Shown in pieces: positions 24,142-32,305 of a stretch of 32,305 nucleotides of DNA. The first letter of the stretch is position 1. Every line of letters starts with the position of its first letter. The stretch covers positions 1-32,305 of the forward strand of contig JAUICO010000055.1 of NCBI GenBank assembly GCA_030427825.1. The letters run 5' to 3'. The position numbers were made by a program, and so were the translations under genes. The notes beneath the pieces were generated by a model that was given only the letters and a program-made list of their open reading frames with translations, made no database searches and had not been told where the DNA came from. The stretch is from a bacterium. GTDB lineage: Bacteria; Myxococcota_A; Bradymonadia; REDH01.

Positions 24142-25026
24142 ATGCAGGCGAGGCTTCTCGCAGCAACCATGGTGTCCGTCCTGGTGTTGGCTGCGGGGTG
24201 TGATTTTTCGAAGACGGAGTCTCAGCGGCGCGTGGCTGAGGGCGTAGAGTATGTCCATGACGGAAACTACGCGCAGGCCGTTCGGAGTTTTGAGGAAGCG
24301 ATCGCAGTTCGCGAGGACAACGCGCAGGCGCACTACTATCTCGGGTTGACCCGACTGCAGTACGCGCGGGACCCGAACGGATCCCTCGTAAACCTTGAGC
24401 GGGCCGCCGAGCTGGAACCCGAGAACGCAGACGCCCTGTACCAGCTGGGTGTCGCGCTGTCGGAGCTGGACCGTGATGCACAGGCGCGCGAGCGTTTTGA
24501 GCGAGCGACTGCGGTCGATCCGAATCACGGGCGCGCGTTGTACCGACTTGGTCTGCTGGTCGAAGCGGACGGCGAGATCCGAGACGCGATCGACCTGTAT
24601 CATCGCGCCATCCACGCAGAGCCTCGTCTTGCACAGGCGTACAATGCGCTGGGCAGCATCTATGCTGAGTTCGGTCATCCGACCGAAGCGGTGCAGGTGT
24701 TTGAGAATGGCCTGGAGAACCGGCCGGGCGATGCGGGGTTGCTGGCGGCGCTTGGGCGCGTTCAGCTGACCGAAGGCAACTACGACATGGCGATTCGTCG
24801 TCTGAATGAGGCGCTCGATCGGGGTGCAGACCCGTCGAGCGCAGCCTACAACCTTGCGGAAGCGCACCGTGCGCGTTTTGAGCAGACAGAGGCGGACAGT
24901 GACCGCCGAGCGGCGCTGGCGGCGCTGCGGCGAGCAGGCGCAGCGTGCAATCCGTCTGTGTCGCAGATGCGTTGTAGCTCAATCAACAGCGCAATGATCG
25001 AATTGGAACGGTCGGCACAGGAGTGA
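24142..25026 (+). CDS. TPR lipoprotein
   Basis: The 294-residue protein has a signal peptide with lipobox LAAGC (Cys20) and about six to seven consecutive TPR units covering most of the mature chain. They have textbook spacing, for example AHYYLGLTRLQYARDPNGSL, ALYQLGVALSELDRDAQARE, ALYRLGLLVEADGEIRDAID and AYNALGSIYAEFGHPTEAVQ. The last 40 residues hold two Cys (ACNPSVSQMRC) that may pair. It lies next to the Glt-like cluster and may be an outer-membrane scaffold protein like the GltE-type lipoprotein, but I cannot assign a specific family. The start is ATG 24142 after GGGAGGG; a frame extending to 24091 would overlap the terminator-like hairpin. Confidence 0.8.
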   Translation: MQARLLAATMVSVLVLAAGCDFSKTESQRRVAEGVEYVHDGNYAQAVRSFEEAIAVREDNAQAHYYLGLTRLQYARDPNGSLVNLERAAELEPENADALYQLGVALSELDRDAQARERFERATAVDPNHGRALYRLGLLVEADGEIRDAIDLYHRAIHAEPRLAQAYNALGSIYAEFGHPTEAVQVFENGLENRPGDAGLLAALGRVQLTEGNYDMAIRRLNEALDRGADPSSAAYNLAEAHRARFEQTEADSDRRAALAALRRAGAACNPSVSQMRCSSINSAMIELERSAQE

Positions 25027-25106
25027 GCGACCGGGTGTGAGTTTGGGCGAGGGAGCGCGATGCGCACCCCGCCGTTGAGAAATCGACAGCGAAGAACTTG
25101 GAGTGG

Positions 25107-28100
25107 ATGAGAATGGCAGATTCGGCAGAAGACTTCATCGCCAGGATCGAAGAAGACCCCAATGACGTCGGTGCGATTGAAGGCATCCTCGCGCATTGGA
25201 CTGAAACCGCGGATTGGGACTCGCTGACGCAGCACATGCCGAGGTTCGCGCGTGGCGTGGACGACCGTGTGCAGCACGCACGCTTTCTGCTGGGCACGGC
25301 CCACCTTGCCCGTTTTGCGGCGGAGGCACCGGAGCTTGCGGCGACCCTGACGATCGAGGCGCAGAGTCTCGGACTGAACGGCGATGAGATGGTCGACGCT
25401 GTCAACGGCGCATTCGCACCCAATCAGGATTGGGATGGGATGATCGCCTGCCTGCTCGACGCAGTGGAGTCGGCGGCCACCAAACAGGTGAAGTCCCGCC
25501 TGCTGAACAAGATGGGGCGCACCTACGAAGACAAGCTCTTCGACCGCGAACGTGCGATCACCTGCTACCAGAAGTCCTTCAAGCTGGACCCGTCCTTCGA
25601 GCCTCCGCTCATTGCGGCTCGCGAGGTATACGCTCACGCCGAGCATTGGGAGACCGTTGGGAAGCTGTACAAAATCCAGCTCAAGGTGGCCGATGATGCG
25701 TCCAAGAAGGCCCGACTTCTAAAGGAATGGGGCGACATTCAGCTCGACAAGGTCGGCGATCGGGAAGCCGCCCGCGCCACCTTTGAAGAAGCTTTTGAGC
25801 TTGATCCGGAGTGCCCCGGGGTCATGGAGACTCTGGAGCGCCTGGAGAGCGCCGACCACGAAGAGGCATCCGGCGTAATCATTTCGCCCGACCTGATGGG
25901 CAGTGAAGAAGCGGCGGCGGAAGCGGCGGCGGCGGAAGCGGCGGCAGCGGAAGAAGCGGCGGCGGAAGAAGCGGCGGCGGAAGAAGCGGCGGCGGAAGAA
26001 GCGGCAGCGGAAGCGGCGGCAGCGGAAGCGGCGGCAGCGGAAGCAGCGGCAGCGGAAGAAGCGGCGGCGGAAGAAGCGGCAGCGGAAGCGGCGGCAGCGG
26101 AAGCGGCGGCAGCGGAAGCAGCGGCAGCGGAAGAAGACGCAGCCGAAGAAGCGGCAGTCGAAGAAGCGGCAGCGGAAGAAGACGCAGCCGAAGAAGCGGC
26201 AGCGGAAGAGGCGGCGGTTGAAGAAGCAGCGGCCGAGCCTGCGCCTGCGCCTGCGCCGAAGCCGAAGAGGGCTGCGCGGCCCGCGCGCCGTGCTCGACGG
26301 GAAGAAGCCCCGGAGATTGTGGTCTCTGAAGACGAGCGAGAGACCCTGATCGCTGCTGTCACCGCGCGTGCCGGCGACGATCTCTTTGCCGACTTCAGGC
26401 AGCGCGCCACCGACGACGAAGCTGCGCTGGATGTTGTCCTTGAAGCGCTCGGTTCACACGACGACGGGTATGAAGTTGCCTGCGGCCTGCTGCCCGCCCT
26501 GATCGGACGTGACGAGCTCATCGAGGACCTCGCTGGTCAGCTCGAGGAATCGGATTACGGGTCAGCGTCATACGCCCTGCGCTTTTACGGTCTGGGCGAC
26601 CAGGAGGGCGCCGAGCGACTGCGTTCAGCTGCCGGCGCCTGGGGCACCCTCGATGCGTCTGCCCTTACATTCGCCGCGAAAGGCAACTGGCGAAAGGCGC
26701 AGAAAGCGCTGGCTGAAGCCTTCGAAGGAATGGACGACGCGGACGCGGAGCGTGAGGCCTATCGTGCCCAGGCAAGGCTCGCGCTCGGCCTCGGGAACAC
26801 CGACAAGGCTGTCGATTCCCTGCGTCGCCTTCTGCGCAAGGCGAAGGACGACCGCTCGGCGAGAGCGTTGATCGCACCGCTCTATCGCTCAGGCGAGAAG
26901 TGGAACGCGCTTGTAGATATTCTCAAGTACGACGCCGAGCACGCGCCGGACAGCGACCGGGATCGCAAGCTCGCGATCTACGACGAGATGCTTCGCCTGT
27001 ACCGCGACGAGCTCAAGCAGGACGTGATGGTGGTCAACACCATGCAGTCGATCCTGAAGGTAGACCCGCAGAACGTCGATGTGATCGACGATCTCAGCGA
27101 TCGTCTGCGCTCGATGAACCGCTACCCGGACCTCGTCGAGGTCCTGCGCCTGAAGGCGGATGCGGTGCCCGGCCAGGAAGACAAGATCGCCATCCAGACT
27201 GAGATTGCTGAGCTCTTTGTCGAGCGCTTCTCGAACCAGGCGGAAGCGATCAAGGCCTACGAGGCTATTCTAGAGATCGATCCTCACCACGCGCAGTCCC
27301 TCGATGCGCTGCAGGAAATGTATGAGCGACGTCGCGAATGGCAGAAGCTCATCGACGTCAAGGCCAGGCTCGTTTCGCTCTCAGATGACACCGCCGATCA
27401 GGCGCGCCTGCTGAGTGAATCCGCTGAGATTGCCGCGACGCGTATGCGCGACACGGACGCTGCCGTGAATCTGTGGGGCGAGGTTCTCACTATCGATCCG
27501 GCAAACGCCGGCGCCCTGGTCGCCCTGGAGCATCTCCACGAGCGCGCCAAGAATTGGAGCGAAGTCGCCGATGTTCTCGGGCGTCGCGTCGACCTCATCG
27601 AGGACGAGACCGAGCGGGCCGCCGCGCTGCTCAAGCTGGGTCAGATGTACGGCGATCGTCTCGATCGACCGGACGACGCGCTGCCGTACTACGAGCAGCT
27701 TCTCGAGCTTGAGCCCGAGAACTTCCGGGCCAAGGACGCCCTGCGCAAGTCGTACATTGACCTGCAGCAGTGGGACCGTCTTGAGGCCTTCTACGCCCGC
27801 GACGAGTCCTGGGCGGAGTACGTACGCCAGGTGGAGAGCCTGGTTGGAAGTGTGGACGATCAGGATACGCAGATCGACCTTCTCTTCCGTGCGACCGAGG
27901 TCTGGTCCGATCGGCTGGAGTCACCGGATCGCGCGACGAAGAGCCTCGAGCGTGTGTTGAAAATCGACGAGCGCAATCAGCGTGCCGCCGAGGCGCTCGT
28001 TCCGATCTACACCGAGAAGGGCGACTTCAAGCGCCTTCCATCCATCCTGGAAATTGTCCTCGATTCGACGTCGGACAGGGACGCGCGACACGAGCTGATG

Positions 28101-31100
28101 ACCCGACTTGCCGGCATCCACGCAGACCGGCTGCGTTCGCCCGCAGAGGGATTTCGCTGGTTCTCCGAAGCGCTGAGCGAGAAGCCCGAACGCACAGAGA
28201 TTCTGGACGCGATGCAGTCGGCTGCATCCGCTGCAGATGCATGGACCGAGTTGGAGGAGAGCTACGCCGGGGCGCGCGCAGCGATCGCCGGCGATGATGC
28301 GCACGGCGACCAGTGGCTTGATCTGTCGCTGCGTCTTGGTGAGGTATACGACGCACAGCTCAACGATGAAGAGTCGGCCCTGTCTGTATTCGGCGATGTA
28401 CTCGATCGTTTCCCCGGAAACCGGGTTGCCCTCGATGCCCGCGACCGCATTTTCACCCGGTCCGAGAACTGGGACGAGCTGCTCGGTGTGCTGGAGACCC
28501 GACTCGAAGGGGCTGAGAGCGACAACGAGCGTGTGTCGTTGCTTGAGCGCATCTGCGACGTAAACGAGAGCAAACGCGAGGACTACTTCGCTGCGATTGA
28601 ACGATACAAACAGATCGTTGAGATCGACGGCACCCATGAAGGTGCCATGGTCGCCCTCAATCGTCTGTTTGCTTTGACTGAGCAGCATGACGAACGCGCG
28701 GACTCCACGCGAAGTTTGATCGCCCTGTATGAAGGTCGTGGCGACGAGAGCGAGGTGATCCGCTATCGCCTGGATCTGGCGGCGATCGCCGCAGACCAGC
28801 TTGGTGACTTTGCGGCCGCTACCGATGAGGCCTCGACGATTGTTGCTGCCGATCCGGCAAACACACACGCCAGAGATCTGCTTGAGCGTTTGCTCGATGA
28901 AGAGTCGCAGCGTCAGCGTGTCGCAGGAATTCTTGAGCCGCTCTACGCCGCCGACGAGCGGTGGGCCGACCTGGTGGCCATTCTTGAGGTGCAACTCGAA
29001 ACCACGGACGGCCGTAAGAGCCGAGCCGCGCTGCTGCAGAGGATCGCGACGCTGCACGAAGACCGTATCGGCGATGCCGACGCGGCCGCTGATGCCTGGT
29101 CCCGGCTGCTTCAGACCGACGCTTCGTCGTCCGAGGGGCGTGAACACCTGGAGTCGATCGCCGCTGCGCGCGGGGAATGGGACGACGTTGTCACGCTGTA
29201 TGAAACGCTCATCGACGAGCTGCCCGGCGATGACCCCAAAGAGGTCGAACTGGCCGGTAACTACGCGCGCCGTGTAGCTGCCATCTACGACGCCGAGCTG
29301 GGAGAGCCTGAAGAGGCGATTCGAATGCAGCGCCGTGTGTTGGAGTTCGCACCCGGGGACAGCGGCGCGAACGATGCATTGATCGATCTCTACACGCGCA
29401 CCGGTCGTTGGGACGATCTCCTGGACGTCTACCGCGCCTGCATCGCCGGCTCCGAAGACGCCTCCGAACGCCGTTCGCTTCACATGAAGTGCGCTGAGAT
29501 CTACGAGTCGCAGCTCGATGCGCCCGAAGACGCCATCGCCTCATTCCAGAGCGTGCTCGGAGACTTCCCCGACGACGGCGAGGCGCTCTCATCGCTGGAC
29601 CGACTCTACGACCTCACGGCGGATCCCGCGGCGCGGGCTGAAGTGATCCAGCACCGTATCGACGCTCTTGAGGCCGGCGACGGGGAATGGTCTGCTCTGA
29701 TGAATCGTCTCGCCGGCGTGAACGAGCGAAGCCTCGACAACGTCAGCGAAGCCATGTCCATCTGGTCCCGCGTGCTCGCGGCAGACGCAGACAACTCGGA
29801 CGCGCTTGAGGGACTTGAGCGGCAGCTCGACAACGACGACGCTGCCCTCGAAGCGACCGGGCTGCTGGTGCCGCTGTATGAGGCACGCAACGACTCGCAG
29901 TCTCTCGTGCGGGCCCTTGAGATTCGCCTGCAGCACTCCGAGGACACCGACAACAGACGACAGGTCTACGGGCGAATCGCCGACCTGCACGAACGTGAAC
30001 TCGGCGACACGGCCAGCGCTTACAGCGCGCTGGATCGCGCCATTATCGAGTTCCCCTCAGACGATCACCTCATGGGCCGGATTTACGGCCTTACCGAGGA
30101 GCTCGATACCTGGGAGTCTCTGGCCAACACCCTCGAGGGGATCGCCGAAGAAGAGAGCGATCCCGATGCGGTACGTGGACTCCTCGTTCGCGTTGCCCGC
30201 ATTCGCGAAGAGCGCCTCGGCAGCGTGAACTCGGCGGCGGACATCTGGCGCCAGGTCCTCGAGTTCGATCCCAGCGATCGCGAAGGGCTCGATGCCCTGG
30301 ACCGTATCCTGCAGGAGTCGTCGCAGTGGCCCGAGCTGGTCGAGATCCTGAACCGCAAGGCCGAAGTTGTAGGCATGGAGTCGCCTGCTGACGCACGCGC
30401 GCTGACCCTGCGTGCCGCGCGCATTCAGGAAGACATGCTCGGCAATCAGGGCGAAGCGATCGAGCTGCACCTTGGCCTCGTGTCGCGTGATCCGGAGGAC
30501 GGCGAAGCGATTCAGGAGCTCGAACGCCTCTTCAGCGAGACCGGTCGCTGGGAAGAGCTGGTCGAGAACTACGGCCGCAAGCTGCGAATTGCGCAAACGC
30601 CGGAAGAGCGGCGCGAACTGCACTACACTCTCGGTGAGGTGCACGAGCTGCAGCTCGAGGACGAGATGTCCGCGATCGCCGCATTTCGGGCCGTACTCGA
30701 CGATTTTCCCGAGGACCTGCGGGCCCTCCGTTCCCTCGATCGTCTCTACGAGAGCACCGAGAGTTGGAGCGATCTGCAACAGGTCATCGATACGCAGCGC
30801 ATGCTTGTCGACGACGAGTCTGAGCAGCGCGAACTCAGCTTCAGGCTGGCGCGCCTCCTTCAGACTGAGCTGCTCGACCAGCGCGGTGCCATCGCCGAAT
30901 ACGCGTCGATCCTCGCGCAGGATTCGACGCACGCGCAGACACGTGGCGCTCTGGAAGGCATGGTCGCAGGCGGAGACGGCGCTCTTGAGGCAGCCGCGCT
31001 CCTTGAGCCCCTGTATCGCGACGAGGAACGCTGGGACCAGCTTGTGGCTCTCAACCGCGTTCTCATCGACATTGCCGATGATCCAGCGAAGCGTCGCTCG

Positions 31101-32305
31101 CTGCACCTCGACAACGCGAGCGTGCTGGAACGACACTTGGAAGACACGGCGTCCGCAGCGGTGTCACTCGCTGAGGCCGCCCGCGAAGGTACCGCCGCTC
31201 AGGATCTGCCGGAGCTGGAACGGCTCGCCGACGTCAACGACACCTGGCCGTCCACGGTCGAGCTCTTTGAAGAGCTGTGGGAAGACGCAATCGAGCCCTC
31301 GCTGCGTCGCGACATCGGCAAGCGCACCGCGCGTATTCAGGAAGAGCGACTTGGCGACACCGCCGCAGCGATCGCTGCCTGGACGCGAGTTCAGGACGAA
31401 GACAGCAGCGATAGCGAGTCGTTGCTGGCCCTCGACCGCCTCTATGAACAGAGCGGACAGTGGGAGAGCCTCGCCGACATCCTGCAGCGCCGTATTCTCG
31501 TCGCCGGCAGCGATGATGAGCGAAACACGGTCCGCTTGCGCCTCGCTCGTCTGAACTCGACCTTCCTCGGCGACGCCGATGAGGCCATCGCGACCTACCG
31601 CGAAGTCCTCGCCGCAGACCCGACGGACGCGGCGGCTATCGAGGGTCTGGAAGACCTGCTGTCAGCAGACACTGACACGATGGAGATCGCTGCGATTCTG
31701 GAGCCGATCTACCGAGCCCAGCAAAGCTGGCCGCAGCTTGTGCGCCTGTACGAGGCGCGAATTGCTGCCGACGACTCTCCGGACACGGCGCACGCGCTCT
31801 GGACCGAGATCGCGGGCATCCGTGAGAACGAGATTCTCGACGCCGCCGGCGCCATGTCGGCATACGGGCGCGCGCTCTCCGCTCGACCCGGCGACGAGGT
31901 GGTGAAGAGCCAGATCGAACGTCTCGCCGAAGAGAACGACCTCTGGCCCAACGCGGCGGATATCTACACGCTGATGCTCGATGAGGATCTGGCAGACGAA
32001 GAGAAGGCCGACGCCGCGAGTCGTCTCGCAGGTATCCTCGGCGCTCGCATGGACGACGAGGAATCCGCCGAGTCAGCGTGGCTGATCGCGTTGGACGTCG
32101 AGCCGGGCAACGAGCGCGCTCTGCGTGCACTCGATGAGATCTACACGCGCCAGCAGCGCTGGGAGGAGCTCAGCGACATCATCGCTCGCCTTCGCGAAGT
32201 CTCCTACGACCAGAACGACATGGTGTCGCTGGCGTACCGCCAGGCGCGCCTCGCTGAGCACGAGCTCGGTGACTACGAATCGGCAGAGACCGCGTACCAC
32301 GAGGT
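25107..32305 (+). CDS. Giant TPR-solenoid protein with Ala/Glu helix, truncated by window edge
   Basis: One frame is open from ATG 25107 to the right edge, at least 2,399 residues. There is no signal peptide (MRMADSAEDFIARIEED), so it is probably cytoplasmic. Residues 1-266 are TPR-like helices (MGRTYEDKLFDRERAITCYQ). Residues 267-376 are an exact Ala/Glu pentapeptide array, followed by a short Pro/Lys/Arg-rich stretch. From about residue 410 the rest is a solenoid of roughly 70-75-residue super-repeats: a helix with LA-x-L-x-E-x-x-L-x-D, an AI-x-x-Y/W-x-x-VL-x-x-x-P-x-D unit, an AL-x-x-LDRLY unit and a W-x-x-L helix. M. xanthus AgmK (GltI) is also a giant TPR protein in the gliding cluster, but whether this is its counterpart is not shown. 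ATG 25113 is an alternative start. The gene follows the TPR lipoprotein by 80 bases, which contain a small hairpin (25051-25069). Confidence 0.85.
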   Translation, partial: MRMADSAEDFIARIEEDPNDVGAIEGILAHWTETADWDSLTQHMPRFARGVDDRVQHARFLLGTAHLARFAAEAPELAATLTIEAQSLGLNGDEMVDAVNGAFAPNQDWDGMIACLLDAVESAATKQVKSRLLNKMGRTYEDKLFDRERAITCYQKSFKLDPSFEPPLIAAREVYAHAEHWETVGKLYKIQLKVADDASKKARLLKEWGDIQLDKVGDREAARATFEEAFELDPECPGVMETLERLESADHEEASGVIISPDLMGSEEAAAEAAAAEAAAAEEAAAEEAAAEEAAAEEAAAEAAAAEAAAAEAAAAEEAAAEEAAAEAAAAEAAAAEAAAAEEDAAEEAAVEEAAAEEDAAEEAAAEEAAVEEAAAEPAPAPAPKPKRAARPARRARREEAPEIVVSEDERETLIAAVTARAGDDLFADFRQRATDDEAALDVVLEALGSHDDGYEVACGLLPALIGRDELIEDLAGQLEESDYGSASYALRFYGLGDQEGAERLRSAAGAWGTLDASALTFAAKGNWRKAQKALAEAFEGMDDADAEREAYRAQARLALGLGNTDKAVDSLRRLLRKAKDDRSARALIAPLYRSGEKWNALVDILKYDAEHAPDSDRDRKLAIYDEMLRLYRDELKQDVMVVNTMQSILKVDPQNVDVIDDLSDRLRSMNRYPDLVEVLRLKADAVPGQEDKIAIQTEIAELFVERFSNQAEAIKAYEAILEIDPHHAQSLDALQEMYERRREWQKLIDVKARLVSLSDDTADQARLLSESAEIAATRMRDTDAAVNLWGEVLTIDPANAGALVALEHLHERAKNWSEVADVLGRRVDLIEDETERAAALLKLGQMYGDRLDRPDDALPYYEQLLELEPENFRAKDALRKSYIDLQQWDRLEAFYARDESWAEYVRQVESLVGSVDDQDTQIDLLFRATEVWSDRLESPDRATKSLERVLKIDERNQRAAEALVPIYTEKGDFKRLPSILEIVLDSTSDRDARHELMTRLAGIHADRLRSPAEGFRWFSEALSEKPERTEILDAMQSAASAADAWTELEESYAGARAAIAGDDAHGDQWLDLSLRLGEVYDAQLNDEESALSVFGDVLDRFPGNRVALDARDRIFTRSENWDELLGVLETRLEGAESDNERVSLLERICDVNESKREDYFAAIERYKQIVEIDGTHEGAMVALNRLFALTEQHDERADSTRSLIALYEGRGDESEVIRYRLDLAAIAADQLGDFAAATDEASTIVAADPANTHARDLLERLLDEESQRQRVAGILEPLYAADERWADLVAILEVQLETTDGRKSRAALLQRIATLHEDRIGDADAAADAWSRLLQTDASSSEGREHLESIAAARGEWDDVVTLYETLIDELPGDDPKEVELAGNYARRVAAIYDAELGEPEEAIRMQRRVLEFAPGDSGANDALIDLYTRTGRWDDLLDVYRACIAGSEDASERRSLHMKCAEIYESQLDAPEDAIASFQSVLGDFPDDGEALSSLDRLYDLTADPAARAEVIQHRIDALEAGDGEWSALMNRLAGVNERSLDNVSEAMSIWSRVLAADADNSDALEGLERQLDNDDAALEATGLLVPLYEARNDSQSLVRALEIRLQHSEDTDNRRQVYGRIADLHERELGDTASAYSALDRAIIEFPSDDHLMGRIYGLTEELDTWESLANTLEGIAEEESDPDAVRGLLVRVARIREERLGSVNSAADIWRQVLEFDPSDREGLDALDRILQESSQWPELVEILNRKAEVVGMESPADARALTLRAARIQEDMLGNQGEAIELHLGLVSRDPEDGEAIQELERLFSETGRWEELVENYGRKLRIAQTPEERRELHYTLGEVHELQLEDEMSAIAAFRAVLDDFPEDLRALRSLDRLYESTESWSDLQQVIDTQRMLVDDESEQRELSFRLARLLQTELLDQRGAIAEYASILAQDSTHAQTRGALEGMVAGGDGALEAAALLEPLYRDEERWDQLVALNRVLIDIADDPAKRRSLHLDNASVLERHLEDTASAAVSLAEAAREGTAAQDLPELERLADVNDTWPSTVELFEELWEDAIEPSLRRDIGKRTARIQEERLGDTAAAIAAWTRVQDEDSSDSESLLALDRLYEQSGQWESLADILQRRILVAGSDDERNTVRLRLARLNSTFLGDADEAIATYREVLAADPTDAAAIEGLEDLLSADTDTMEIAAILEPIYRAQQSWPQLVRLYEARIAADDSPDTAHALWTEIAGIRENEILDAAGAMSAYGRALSARPGDEVVKSQIERLAEENDLWPNAADIYTLMLDEDLADEEKADAASRLAGILGARMDDEESAESAWLIALDVEPGNERALRALDEIYTRQQRWEELSDIIARLREVSYDQNDMVSLAYRQARLAEHELGDYESAETAYHE
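25905..26234 (+). repeat. Tandem array of 22 fifteen-base units inside the giant TPR gene
   Basis: The array is 330 bases with no interruption. Read in frame, it gives 22 pentapeptides of two main kinds, EEAAA and EAAAA. The central units are nearly identical in DNA (GAAGAAGCGGCGGCG type); the right-hand seven or so carry Asp and Val variants (EEDAA, EEAAV). The unit length keeps the frame, so copy number can change by slippage or recombination without breaking the gene. The peptide should form one long acidic helix or a disordered spacer between the two TPR parts. Confidence 0.95.

Noticed and set aside
25905..26234. Possible CRISPR-like array
   Set aside because: The units are 15 bases with no spacers and are translated in frame, so this is a coding minisatellite.
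25739..26521. A 260-residue minus-strand frame of almost pure Ala/Ser, and a plus-strand frame at 25903-26349 of Lys/Arg repeats
   Set aside because: Both are alternative readings of the 15-base Ala/Glu repeat in the giant TPR gene, whose own frame continues as TPR protein on both sides.
27921..29483. A 520-residue minus-strand open frame
   Set aside because: It is antisense to the TPR solenoid. The plus frame has regular helical repeats throughout, while the minus frame shows no domain or repeat logic.

Overview
The window is GC-rich, densely packed bacterial chromosome with no IS element, rRNA, tRNA or CRISPR array that I can see. The gene content points to a member of the former Deltaproteobacteria, most likely Myxococcota or the Bradymonadales group. 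The signs are a block resembling the Myxococcus gliding (Glt) genes, a protein with an AgmX/PglI-type C-terminal domain, many TPR lipoproteins, FHA proteins and Cys-rich lipoproteins. Taxonomy is an inference from gene content, not a measurement.

Layout. Positions 1-8602 hold single genes or small units on both strands: a truncated outer-membrane protein, a BASS-family symporter, an ADP-ribosylglycohydrolase homologue that has lost its metal-binding acidic residues, YaeQ, a tiny membrane protein, a lipoprotein with three Cys repeats, a ZnT9-like cation transporter, a LOG-like protein, and a tail-anchored FHA protein whose start codon overlaps that of a divergent PEGA-domain exported protein. 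Positions 8655-10530 (minus strand) hold clpX followed closely by a TetR regulator. Positions 10882-14696 (plus strand) are the housekeeping translation cluster rpsP-khpA-rimM-trmD-rplS-rnhB-yraN, with overlapping or closely spaced genes; S16 carries a long acidic Ala/Glu/Pro tail. A small Cys-rich lipoprotein follows on the minus strand, with candidate divergent promoters upstream of it.

Positions 15472-24023 (plus strand) look like an envelope machine: an exported TPR protein, a 1082-residue exported TPR protein (GltD/AgmU-like), a TPR lipoprotein (GltE/AglT-like), a 96-residue exported protein (GltF/CglF-like), and an FHA-TM-TonB_C-like protein (GltG/PglI-like). The order matches the gltD-E-F-G order I recall from M. 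xanthus. A hairpin followed by a T-tract separates it from another TPR lipoprotein (24142-25026). A giant, apparently cytoplasmic TPR solenoid protein then runs off the right end (more than 2,399 residues). It contains an exact array of 22 fifteen-base units encoding acidic Ala-rich pentapeptides.

How they fit together (inference): the FHA protein would read phosphothreonine signals in the cytoplasm and reach across the inner membrane through its C-terminal domain to the periplasmic and outer-membrane TPR scaffold. No AglRQS/TolQR-type motor and no GltA/B/H outer-membrane porin-like genes are visible here, so whether this drives gliding, surface-polymer transport or something else cannot be told from this window.
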